Assembly (NCBI RefSeq): GCF_028858725.1
Contig: NC_084768.1
Coordinates: 29,232,664 to 29,296,663 of the forward strand
Source of the DNA: Colius striatus
Taxonomy: Eukaryota > Chordata > Aves > Coliiformes > Coliidae
DNA length: 64,000 nt
Direction: 5' to 3'
In this document: in pieces, positions 1 through 11,260 of the stretch
How the letters are laid out: each line of letters opens with the position of its first letter
Numbering within the stretch: position 1 is the stretch's first letter
Program-made: the position numbers and the translations under genes
The notes under the pieces: generated by a model
The model's database searches: none
The model's input: only the letters and a program-made list of their open reading frames with translations
What the model was told of the DNA's origin: nothing

Positions 1-3000
1 CTAATTTATCCCCAGTACTGCAAAAGCATCCCCTTACTAACTCTCCCAGGATCACCACTTTTCATGCTGGCTCTGGCTGACTGTTGTGCTCACACTGTCT
101 CCACCAGCAGTTTCCTCTTAGCAGCTGCAGCTGACAGTTGCTCCAAGAAGGGTACAGATGATGGAGCCAAATTCTTCTTGCATAAGATGATGGTATGACA
201 AGGGATAAAAGCCACCACTTGAATCTTGGGAGATCTGGAGATTAGGAATTTGTGATGGTGATGGTGGTACAGCCCTGGGGCAGGACACCAGAGGATCCTT
301 GGAGGATTTCAAAACTTGAGCAAATGCAGTCATGGTCATCCTGACCTGGTGTAGGCAACAGCTTTGCTTCAAGGAGGTAGGTCTGAAGAGTACAGAGATA
401 CACCAGCACCAGCCAGGCATGCTCCTCAGTTGCCGAATGTTTAAAGAGCAGTTTTATTCGGGGAAAAAAAAACCAAACTGCTGCAAGAAGAGCATTGTGA
501 GACTGTGTAGCAGCTTCCAGGAGGTAAAAATCTGATCATCTGCAAAAGAATTGAGCTCCCACCACCCATGCTAAAGGATTAACTTTCAGCTAAGAAACAG
601 GGCAGCCTTTACTTTGAGCAAGTCTTGCTGCTGTTGTCTCCACTGTCTCATTACACTTGAGTTGGAGAAAAGGCTTCACATTCTTGACTCTAGTTTGCTT
701 GCTTGTCAAAGAAGGCTGAACACCCTTGTACATTCACTGATACTCTAGATTCACAGTTCATCAGGTTTACCACCAAACCTCAAAAGGCCAGCTGGACTGC
801 AATGGATAATCACTCATCATCAAGGTATGAGGCATGGTAAAGCATTTACAGCTCTTTACTCCTGCAGTTACTTATCATAACTAGTCTTATTCAATGCAGA
901 AGACCTTTGAATAGAACACCGTTGGAGACATTCACCTTACAATAGCTATTTCCCTTTCTTTTAACTCACTTTGTGGTTTTAGCATCTCACACAGAGAAAA
1001 CCGAATGGGAGAAGGAGACACATTCCATATTTTCATGACATTCAACAAGAGGGAAAAGTCACAAAAGAAAGTGCCACTTTCAGCCTACACAACTGCTGGC
1101 ACAGATTTTTGGTGCAACTGCTTCCCTTAAGCCACAAAATACCCATGGGTAACTTTTATAACCATGGACATCCCTGAGAGAGCCCACAGGACATGAGGAT
1201 GTGAAAAGTAATAAGAATAACTGGAAAGAAGCATTCATAAAGAAAAAGATAAGATTGTTGATGTTGTGTGACCTGGAGAGAGAAAAGCAGAGGTTGTTTA
1301 GGATATATGCCTGCTTGGATTACATAAAGGACTGTTGCAGAGCAGGAACTATTAATTGCATCTCAGAAAAGAGGGCAAGCCCCAGGCTTAATAATATATT
1401 CATTGAATTTTGCTGATCAGAGTATATTTGGGGCTTATGCCCTGTGAGAAGTTCCTAGGTCTCATATCTCTTTGTGATACTCTCTCTCCCACATCATTTG
1501 ATATGTTGGGAATAGGTATTTGCTTCTCACACTTTGTGTGGTCTGAAGACTCAGCTTTTGCTAGACTGGTCCCCAAACTTCTGTTCCAGCTTCATAATCT
1601 AGTCTGTTACCCTGCACATCACAAGCCAAAGGACTTTGGTGAATTAACTCCCCCTTGTAACAGAGAATCCATCCTCTGGTCTAAAGTCTGACAACAAGGA
1701 GGTGCTCCTCCACCTTCAGCAAACAGGTACTGTGGTTAATTACCCTTACAGTCCATGTTAATCTCCCTATGAGATCCTGTCTCATCCTAAGGCTCATACC
1801 TCCTTCTCAAGTTGCTTGAGATTTCACCCCTGATTGCTGATGGCATCCATGGTCCTGCTGGTTATGAAAAGCTCAGCTAGATCAGTTGCAAAGGGAGGCT
1901 TAAGTGTTTCCAAGACCATAATGAAAATTCCTTTCTGTAGAAACTGTGACCCAGACATGAAACTCAACCCTCAGCAGGAGACTTCTAATTTCATAGGAGA
2001 CAAAAGCCAAGCACACTGAAAAAAATAACTGTCACTCTCTTGGAGAATGGGAGTTTCTCTGTCAGGTGTGAAGTGCTCCATCAGCCTCCACACAATGGTT
2101 TACTTGGAGATATTTTTCTCAGGATTCATTTTAAATGAACAGAATGGGTTTAGGAACACTCTGTGTCTGCATTGTCTGCACAACAGGACATCCAAAACAT
2201 TGGCCAGCTTTCAGCATCCAAGGCTCCTTTCTTGTTTCATCCTGAATGTGTTTATTTGGACTTGAGGACTAGTTTGTTGAAGATTTGGGGGGGTGGAATG
2301 ATGCCTCTAGGCAGAGAAAACAACCAAAGGGAACAGATCCTCTCACACAGAGATGGGATAGTCAGCCACCTCAACCACTAACTCCATTTCTGTTTGTCTG
2401 ATGGGAACTGCATTCACTAGATTGCACTAAATGTTCCAGAAGCACCTCCATGCACGGCTTGATGTGACGTGAACCCAGCACCAAAACTTCCACCACATGG
2501 ACAAGAGGAGATATATCTGGTTATAAATCTCTGTGTGATTGCACTGGTGACAATGTTAACTTTGATTTAACTAGAAAAACACGTGCCTAAGGAAAAAAAT
2601 CAGCCTGTAGAAATCCTCATTGTGGGTTATCATGAGCAGGAGAAACCAGAGAAGGGGATGTGGTGGAACAGTCCCCATATCAGCACCACAGCTCTGTGTT
2701 TTAGAGCCTCAATTCACCTTTTGCTATGAATTTGGCTGGTGGCCTCTCTGCTCCATCCCTTCTCAAGTGAGGGAAACAAGAATGTGTTGCCATTCAGAAT
2801 GCTGTAGAAACGGGTTACAAATTGGGAGATGCTTTTGTACAGCCTGGCTCACAAGATCCTGCATGCTCATGCAGAGTACGTTCAGGCTGAGCATCACTTC
2901 CACGTCTGGATGAGTCCCAGAATCCCACCATGTTCCTGCTCCAAGGAGAGGGTTGGAAGAGCAGGATTTGTGGGCTACAAAAGGACTCAAATGCTGCACA

Positions 3001-3750
3001 ATATGATCACAGCCATGAGGATGTCCTCACGCTGAGGAAGCTCTCGTCCTTCCCCCACGCCAGACCGTTGCAAAATTAGCTTCTGAGAGGACTCTGCTTC
3101 TCATTTACTGCTTCTTGGCCTGTCCATGCTTCCCCTTGTTAAACCCTGCCAAATTTTAGTTTGTTCCTAAAACAGTTTCAATTAAATGGCTTTTCAATCA
3201 GTTGGATCACAAGCCCTCGTGCCAGGAGTGCGGCACACCCGTGAAATCAGGCATTTCCTGCAGGACAGCTACTTTCTGAAAAGGAGAAAAAAAAACCCCA
3301 CCAAATTGGATTTTCTCTTGGAAAACGATCAGCTCAAAACCAGAACTATTCAGCCTTATAGCCAACATTTTCCTTTTTCTTTCTTCCAGAATTTGGAGTT
3401 AGATTCTCCACCCCCCACTAAAATGTTGTCCGCAACAAAATGTTTCACGGATAAAAAGCAAATCAAAAGCACCCTGCCCCTGGCTCAGAGTTCAAACAGG
3501 CAGGAATTTTCACACAGCCCAGACCTGAGGCTTGGAAAGGCTCTGGCTCCTTGGCAAAACTCATTCAGTAAAGTAGTCCTAAGTGTCCACATTTGTCCAA
3601 GGCACACCTCCAACCAGTTTAACACTAGGGGAGCTAACCCAGTTCGAATCGTTTCTAACACAGATCTTCTCGAGGCTTTCCTTTCCAGTAAATATTTGGG
3701 TTTTGTTAGCAGCAACTATCCAAAAGACATACTTGCAGGGTTGGCTCTTT
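1..3750. other. Intergenic, no gene recognised
   Basis: Mixed-composition unique sequence with only short open frames on both strands. I see no splice-linked coding pattern, no CR1 tail and no RNA gene. The longest frame (198 codons at 3186-3782) has no recognisable motif or domain. Confidence 0.5.
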
Positions 3751-3829
3751 CCCCCTTTCTCAGCCATTTGAGGACCAAGTGATGTTTTTATGTGCATGGT
3801 GGGTTTTTTTCCCCTCATTCGACACTCGC

Positions 3830-4310
3830 CGGTCCAGAGGATCGCTGTGATTTATTCAAGCAACGAGCGTGCACCCGGTGTTTATTCACCCCATCAGATT
3901 GCTGTGGGATAGAAGAGTCAGGCTGTGCTCCCCCCTGCTCTTAATACCAAGAGATTAGATGGGGAAGCCAGATAGCCTGGCTCTGGAAGCAAGCAAATGA
4001 GCAACCCTAAATACCTTCCTAGCCCCAGTGACCGTAAGTCCTTGGCGGTGACTGGTCCTTGTGGGATAACTCCAGCAATGGGCATATTAAGCACATGAAT
4101 GTCAAGTCCTAATTCATCTCTTTAATGTTGTACAGTAGCAGGACTGTACTCCCCTGCTGTGGTGTAATTTCACGCTGAGGAGTCTGATGGGGCTTCCTGC
4201 AGACTGATCCTTTATGGATCAGAAAACTCACTTTCTCTTTGTGTTACAGGGCTTGGAGATTATCTTATTAACCACCTCCATGCCAGTGCAGATTAAACAC
4301 CAAGCTTTGC
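3830..4310. other. Candidate conserved non-coding block 1
   Basis: Repeat-free unique DNA with TTTATTCA repeats, a CAGATTGCTGTGGGAT segment, AATGGGCATATTAAGCACATG and TTAATGTTGTACA. It looks like regulatory rather than decayed-repeat sequence. Judgement rests on texture only. Confidence 0.3.
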
Positions 4311-6721
4311 CTCTTCTGAGGACCCCTTTTTAGTGCTTCTTTCCTCTCCTATTGGTCCACATCACAGAGGTGAAGAACACAAAAATGGGTCTCACACTTA
4401 CATGAGCAGATGGGCTATTTTGCACTTTCTTGGCTGAGATGCAACCCTGGCCTTGATTGAACCCTACATCAGTTCTAGCAGCTTGTTGCATCCACACTAG
4501 GGCTCCTGTAACCTCCAAATTAGGGCTCCTATAGCCCCTTTCCAGATCTTTTTCTCCTTTCTCCAAAAGAGGCAATGTTTAAACTACTTAAGAGAGATGC
4601 CCTGGAGGCACCACCAGCCCTAGACCTGCTGGGTCAACTGCATGTCCACCTCATGCACTACACTCTGTAGGACCTGGCCAACTGGAGGAAGGGCTGCTTC
4701 TCTTCCACTGTCTCAGTCTAGCACACGTTATCCTCACAAACCTCTCCATTGCACGCCATGGGGACAGCAAGATGTGGCAGTGATCAGTCAGGATGATCCT
4801 GTGGCCTCTGAAGGTGTCAGGAAGTGCAGGCAGGTCAGGAAAGGGCTGCAGGAGAGAAGTCAGAAACCAAATGTGTTCTCAGACACTCCTCAGCATGGGG
4901 GATTTTGCAGGCTGAGGAGACAAAAGCCTTCTGCTTTCACCACCAGACTACGGCTGCCTCCCCGAATGATGCCAGAGGGCCACCCTGTAGCCACGTCCCA
5001 GCGTGTAACAGGGGATGATAGTTTATAATCTCATTTTCTGGGCTGGCTGCCCTTCTGATGCCCCTCATGCTCCATGTAAATCATCTGATTTCTTTGACTT
5101 GCAGGGTTGTTCTTCCCTCGCCTGCTTCTAACAGGCTCTTGGCTGAGCAGTGAGCTTGTCAGTGAAGACAGTCTCAGGACAATCCCATCAAAACACCTGC
5201 AAGTCCATCCTGATTGAACAAAAAGCTGCAGCCAGGACCAGGCTCCCATTCATACACAGTCTCAACAGGATGGGAAGGGTTCCAGTATGCACCCAGCTCC
5301 TGGGCTATGGGTATGCACCTCCCCATCCATCAGCACCATTTCCTGAATCAGGGCCATCCCATCCCTTTGTTGCTTCACCTGATGCACTTCAAAAAAGCAA
5401 TTCAACACAGCCCTCAGTGCATTTCAACTGTTATTAGGATATTGCTTATGTGTCCTTATGCTTTGTCAAGCTACAGACCCAGTGGCAAGTTTCACTGTCA
5501 CTACCAGCCTTCCTACAGCTAATGAAAAATAACCTGCTTTTTCTCTGCAGAAAAGAGCATCACCTGGGTCTGATCATGGCAAATTAGTTAATGGCTCCCC
5601 AAGCATTAAATAGTCCTTCCCTGGCTATGGGGCTGTGTAAATCTCTTTTCAGCTGCTGTCCTGCTGCATTGCTGAGCACCCTGACTTGCAAAGCAGAGCC
5701 ACAAACTACAGCTGGAGCTGTCCTGTCTCTCCAGGCAGGGGGCCAGGGTGGCCCCTGGCACTGCTGGAGAAAAAGGAGTTCTTGAGTTACCTTCCAGGTC
5801 TCCAGCTCTTCTCCCCAGAAACAGGTCACTTTTCCCTGAGAGGACACAGAGCAGCAGAATGCTGCCTTGGGAAGAAAAGTCTGGTAGTCATGCTTGAGGA
5901 CATAGCAGGATCTCTGGAGGAGAGGTAGGTGCAGAGCCTGTAGCCAACTCTTTGGGGAATGTCAAGCACAGAAAACACTGGGCCCCTGAATTTCCAAGCA
6001 TCTGGTCCTCCTCTTGTTTGAAGAGGAGGGAAAGACACTGATCCTGTTTGGATTACAGGAAAGAGGCTGTACTGGGATCCAGTATCCTTCATGAGGTCAC
6101 AGCACCCATGGGAGAGCCCAGAGCAGGAGCCCGACCAGCCTCTGCCACAGCCAGGCAGAAAAAAGGCACCTGTCAGAGGGAAACTGCTGCTTTTGAGAAC
6201 CTGATCATTAATAGTGTGGTTTCATTTTTCTTTTCTAATGCAAGGTGAAGAGTGAAGGATTTACAGTTTTAATTGCAATGTCATTGTTGTTTTTTCCATA
6301 AGGGAAGAAGCAAACCCCTCTGTTCTACCCCAGTGTTGCTTAAAAAGTACAGCAATATGGCAAATGGACAGCAGTGAGAAACCTCTCCTCAAATTCTCCA
6401 GGAGGAACCAAGCTATTTCTGCTTTTCTTTGCAAACAACTTACTTAAGACCCTCCCTGGGGCAAATGTGTAACTCAAACCCTTTATTTTTACAATCAGAC
6501 AACTCTTTCTTTCACCCCCATAAGCTGAGTAAGTTTGGCTTGGGGATTTTAGGCTGTCTTTCCAGCCAGGCCTAGCAAGATGATGGGAGAAGGCTTATGA
6601 GGGTGATGGAGGAAGGTTTTGGGGGCTGTGTGGGTCCTGAGATCCTGCTGGATGGCAAGCACAGCTTGCAGCCATGAGGCAGGCTCTCCAGCACTGCAAA
6701 CAGAACTGAAGCCATCAATAA
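4311..6721. other. Intergenic, nothing recognised
   Basis: Unique sequence with no gene, CR1 tail or strong low-complexity tract that I can support. Confidence 0.4.
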
Positions 6722-6973
6722 GACAAGAGGAAACAGCCTCAAGTTACACCAGGGGAGGTTTAGATTAGGAAGAACCTCTTCATTGAGAGGATTGTTAAAC
6801 ACTGTCATGGGCTGCCCAGGGAGACAGTGGAGTCCCCAGCTCTGGAGATATTGCAAAGCTGTGTAGGTGAGGTGCTGAGGGACATGGTTTAGTGATGGGC
6901 TTGGATGTGGGAGTGGTTTCACTCGATGATTTTAAAGGTCTTTTCCAACCAACATGATCGTGTGATTCTATGA
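6722..6973 (+). mobile_element. CR1 LINE 3' fragment
   Basis: 5'-truncated CR1: GGCCTCAAG-like start, GGGGAGGTTTAGATTAGGA core, GGCTGCCCAGGGAG, and an end in GTGATTCTATGA. It is non-coding and the only + oriented CR1 seen in the left flank. Confidence 0.85.
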
Positions 6974-7739
6974 ATAGCAGAGGTTGCTGCAGGTGAAGCA
7001 AGCCAGAAGGCAGCTCCTCTGAGGATGTGGTAGAGTGACCCATTGTAGGCAGATCTGCTCACTTGCTGTGGGAGTGGAGCAAAAGCCATCAGAGAGCTTT
7101 TGCCTTGCTGTACAGCAGGAATGGAGCTGCAGGTCCTCGTGCAGCCACTGCCCAGGCAGTGGAAAAGCAACATCCCCATGGTGTGGTGCCAGGAGAGCCT
7201 TCATCCTGCAAAGGGGGAGATGTTCTGCCCCAGTAAATGCAAAGCCCATTATTCTGGCTGGTACAGTGGGTTTCCCTGAGACTCAGCCCACGTCTTAAGG
7301 AAGAACCCTTTCCAATCCGTGAGCTGTCACATCCCAGGGCAGGAGGGAGGGCTGTTTGTTTAGGCAGCTCACACTCCATTCTCGCTCTTTGATAGGTTCC
7401 TAAATGAAAATCCAATCATATTTTAAGCAGAACGAGTTCCCATGAAAGTCATTTCTAAATCTCCCAGCTCATCCTACCTGGTGGCTGGATTCTCCATCCC
7501 CACTGGCCTAAGCCTGGTGTAACATCCCTGCTCCCAGGGCCTTACTCCCAGGAGCTGAGTCCGGCCCTGGGCAGAGAGCACCCGCTCCCACCCGCCTTTC
7601 ATGAAGCCGTCCATGGAGGGGAGGCTCCGGAGCAGAGTCGCCCCACGCTCAGGAAGTTCTCCAAAGCAGCTCGGGAGAAATAATACTGGCCGTGCAAAGA
7701 AGTGATAGGGACTGGCTAAGAAGGGTTCATGCAAATACT

Positions 7740-8310
7740 CCCGAATTAAGCTCCGTCTGAAGTTAGAAAGGAAAGATGATAAACACACCCGGCTTTAAAA
7801 CCGCCAAATATGCTTTGCAGGCATGAAACCGGAGGAGTAACAAAACTATCTGACATCATATTGAGCTGCAAAGCATTTCTTCTTCTCAGGGCTGCACTTA
7901 CCTAAAATCAGAGTCTCGTTAAAGAGTCCTGGCTGTTATTTACATCTCTAAATCTTAAAACCATTAACAAAAGCCACTTAATTCAATTACTTTCCCTGGG
8001 CAACGATGCTGTTGCGTTACCGTCACCAAGCCCAGTTTGGCTCTGCTTTTCCCTTTTTCTCCTTCAATCCATTCCTCTCTTCTCCACACTGGGTGCCTTC
8101 TCCCCTCCCACCCCCCTCCACCTCCCCGTCTCCCTCTCCCCCGATGTCATTGTGTAGAACTAATGGGGTAAACTGAAATGGTATCTGTCCTCATTGACAG
8201 GTTTATGAGAATTTAATAAAGCGTGGCGGGGATAAAATGAGATATTACAAGGCCACACAAAGCTGATTGACTTCTCCACGTCAGCATTTTTATTTGCTTA
8301 TTTATTTATT
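7740..8310. other. Candidate conserved non-coding block 2
   Basis: AT-rich, repeat-poor block with TCTGACATCATATTGAGCTG, AATTCAATTACTTTCC, CATTGACAGGTTTATGAGAA and GATAAAATGAGATATTACA, around a C/T-rich stretch at 8092-8144. It has several homeodomain-type TAAT/ATTA cores and no coding pattern. Enhancer function is inference. Confidence 0.35.
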
Positions 8311-8929
8311 TCTTTTCAACACAGGGGTGATCTCACCAGTGCTTCAGTAGTGCCAGCCCAGGGAGTGATGAGAGGGGGAGGCAAAGCACAGGCGGCAGGA
8401 GGGATGGATCAACCCTTTGACCTGTGAACACGGGCCACGATGCTCTGCTGGGGGTGAACCAAAAGGCAGCTGGTTGTGTGACACGCTGCACAGACATGGC
8501 ATGGATGGGGCTAGGGGTGCATCTGTAGAGTGTGAATCTGTGGCAATGTCAAAATGACTCCCTACAGCCCACGGGGTAGACTGAGCCAAGGGATGTTTAT
8601 ACCCATCCACACAGAGCAATCCCAACCTGCAATAGGGCCCAGGAGGTCCTCAAGAAGAAGGATGCCGCCAACCAACTCCACTAAGGCAGGTGCCTGCTCC
8701 GTGCCTCAGTTTCCCTTCCTGCCTAATGCACATCCCACTCTGTAAGTGTAAACTGCAGATCATCCGGGGTTGCTGCAAGGATCAAACCTTCCCTCTAGGA
8801 AAATCAATGTGTGTATGTAAATGTGTTTGCTCCCATCCCACGGCAAACTGGGAGAGCTGGGTATATGGGTTGTGTAGTAAATGGCAGTATGTCTCCCTCT
8901 TCTGGCCTGTTCAGAAACCAGGGCGTCCT

Positions 8930-9240
8930 TTGAAAAAGAAAAAGGAAGAAAAAGGAAAAAGAAAAAAGAAGAAATAGAAGAAAGAAAGAGGAAAAAGAAG
9001 AAAGAAAGAGGAAAAAGAAGAAAGAAAGAGGAAAAAGAGGAAAAAGAAGAAAGAGGAAGAAGGGGAAGAAGAAGAAAGAGGAAAAAGAAGAAAGAGGAAA
9101 AAGAAGAAAGAGGAAAAAGAGGAAGCGGATGAAAGAGGAAGAAGGGGAAGAAGAAGAAAGGGGAAGAAGAAGAAAAGGGAAGGAAGAAGAAGAAAAGGGA
9201 AGGAAGAAGAAGAAAAGGGAAGGAAGAAGAAGAAAAGGCT
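8930..9240 (+). repeat. 310 bp polypurine (GAA/GGAA/GAAAAAGAA) tract
   Basis: Almost pure A/G on the + strand, with period-3 and longer repeats (GAAGAAAGAAAGAGGAAAAA and GGGAAGGAAGAAGAAGAAAA units). Long Lys/Glu or Phe/Ser reading frames over it are low-complexity artefacts. It is non-coding. Confidence 0.9.
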
Positions 9241-10492
9241 CATGTGCTTTCTTCCAGACAAGGAAAACCACAGTATCAGTAGCCAAAGAGGTCTGGATTC
9301 AGCCCAGACACACTCAGGAGATTCACAGGGCTCAGGACTCTGCTATGACTCAGTATCTCACTTAAGTATTGACCACAAACTATGGAATAACGTTGCCAGG
9401 ATTAAACTTGGGACTTACCCCTGTTAGCCCTGAAACTTGACCTGTGGGGTTTCAAACACAAGCAACGTTGGTTGTTTTCCTCCTCTCTGCAAAATGCAGT
9501 CGGAGAAGGTGGAGATGCCCTCACTGAGTCACAAGTGCAGACAGCCTGCCAGATTTCAGGCACAGTCCTGGGCACTGCAACAAATCCTGGCAGAGCTGCA
9601 GGTCTCTTGAGCTCTAAGTTTGCCAGATCAAACCCAGCTGAAGATATCCTCCACAGCAAAACTGACCCAGTCCAGAGGGGCCAGCTGCAGAACTCCCATC
9701 ATTTTATGAGTACTTCAAACTGTCTGAAATCAAAGCATTGCTCCCCACAAAAGCTCCGTCCATCCCATCACCCAAAGAGCCACAAAACTCTTCCTTTAAC
9801 ACTCCTTGCAAGTTGAGGGCACACAGCCCAGGGTTTCAGGGTGCAAGAGCCTCCAAGCAGGAGATTCCTGCCGGGCCAGCAGCTCAATCCTGCTCTCTGG
9901 TGGCTCGCAGCCGAAAGGACAAGCGCTCCTAGCAGGGATGTCTTCTTTGGAGCAGCAAGAAATGCACACTGTGCCTAGCCTGGTGTTACTCCATGGCCTG
10001 GAAAAGGTCTGTGATCCTCTTTCTTCATTAATTTAGCTCAAGATACAGCTCAGAAGGCAGCTGTGCACGGAAAGATGATCATGGAAGGTCTGTCGCTGGA
10101 GGGGGCCCGTGAGCTGCACAAAGGAGCTGCAACCCACAGTCGTTTTGAAAGTCCTTTAAAGCCTTTGCATGTCAGCAAGCGTGCTGCTGCTCTGCACGGG
10201 TTAGTCACAACCCCTACAACAGCCCTTCTGGCAATGGCCCAGTCTCTAAGCACCCCACTCCAGAATTACATCACCTTGTTGAAGTGCCACGAGGTGTGGA
10301 GCCAGCTGGGGAGCAATTCTTCTGAATTTCCTCACCCCATCCCAGCTGAGATGTGCCCACATCCCAGCCCCACTGATGTGGCAGCACGACAGGCTCCCTT
10401 GAAGCACGGAGCATAAGCAGATGTCCCTTGGGGACACCACTTCTGTCATTCCCACCACCACCTTCCCAGGGCTGGGCAATCACTGCCTGTGA

Positions 10493-10668
10493 CAGAATCA
10501 CAGAATGCTAAGGGTTGGAAGAGACCTTGAAAGCTCATCCAGTCCACCCCTCTGTCAGAGCAGCACCACCTAGAGTAGGGCACACAGGAACTCATCCAGC
10601 TGGGTTTGAATGTCTCCAGAGAAGGAGCCTCCACAGCCCATCTGGGCAGCCCCTGCCAGTGACCTCAG
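10493..10668 (-). mobile_element. CR1 LINE 3' fragment, reversed
   Basis: It begins with the reversed CR1 tail (AGAATCACAGAATG), then GGTTGGAAGAGACCTTGAAAG, GGTCACACAGGAA-like sequence and a GGGCAGCCC block. The other end is truncated. Confidence 0.85.
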
Positions 10669-10748
10669 AAATGGTTTTATCAATTCAATACAACACAAGG
10701 CAGCATCTTTACCCTGTAATGCACAGCAAAGAAAAAGAAGAGGCAAAA

Positions 10749-10768
10749 CTTGTGTGTGTGTGTGTGTC
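10749..10768 (+). repeat. (TG)n microsatellite
   Basis: About nine TG units in the left intergenic region, just after the reversed CR1. Confidence 0.75.
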
Positions 10769-10869
10769 CCCACTGGCTTTGCTCCTTCTTCCCTGAGCAC
10801 CCAAACTCCTCCACGTGTAAGTGCACATAAACCTTTGGCAGCATCCACCACAGCCCCCTATCTCCTGCT

Positions 10870-11260
10870 CTCTTTCTCAGAGAGGCTGGAGTAATTACAG
10901 TGTAGCAGTGCCAGCGTTTCTGCTGATGAATGCACTCAATCTAAGCACAGTTTTATGTCTCATTAATTCCTTTAGCGTTCAAAAAAATAACTTTCTTGAT
11001 GGCAGATAATACTGTAATCACTCACAATTGCCAATGCAATTATCTTCATTGAGCTGTGTAAAAAAGCAACTACAGGGGTAATTTTAGCCACTGGAATTTT
11101 CTTTCTTTCTTTTTCTTTCTTGTTTTTTAATGTTCACACGAAATGTAAAGCTGTTTGGATTTAAGTTGCTGTAACACACTCACTACTAGAAATCAGTCTC
11201 CCCTCCCTTGTTTGTATAGCAATGAGCTTTTCAGAGCCTGAAATTATTTGCTTAAGGTGT
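10870..11260. other. Candidate conserved non-coding block 3
   Basis: AT-rich block dense in homeodomain-like sites: GTAATTAC, CATTAATTCC, CTGTAATCACTCACAATTG, GCAATTATC. It has no repeat signature and no open frame of note. It resembles a vertebrate developmental enhancer core, but conservation must be measured. Confidence 0.4.

Noticed and set aside
3186-3782. 198-codon + strand open frame
   Set aside because: No homologue, domain or splice partners recognised, and the overlapping minus-strand frames are equally good.
8804-9286. Long Phe/Ser-rich and Lys/Glu-rich frames
   Set aside because: Artefacts of the polypurine tract; no domain and no splice context.
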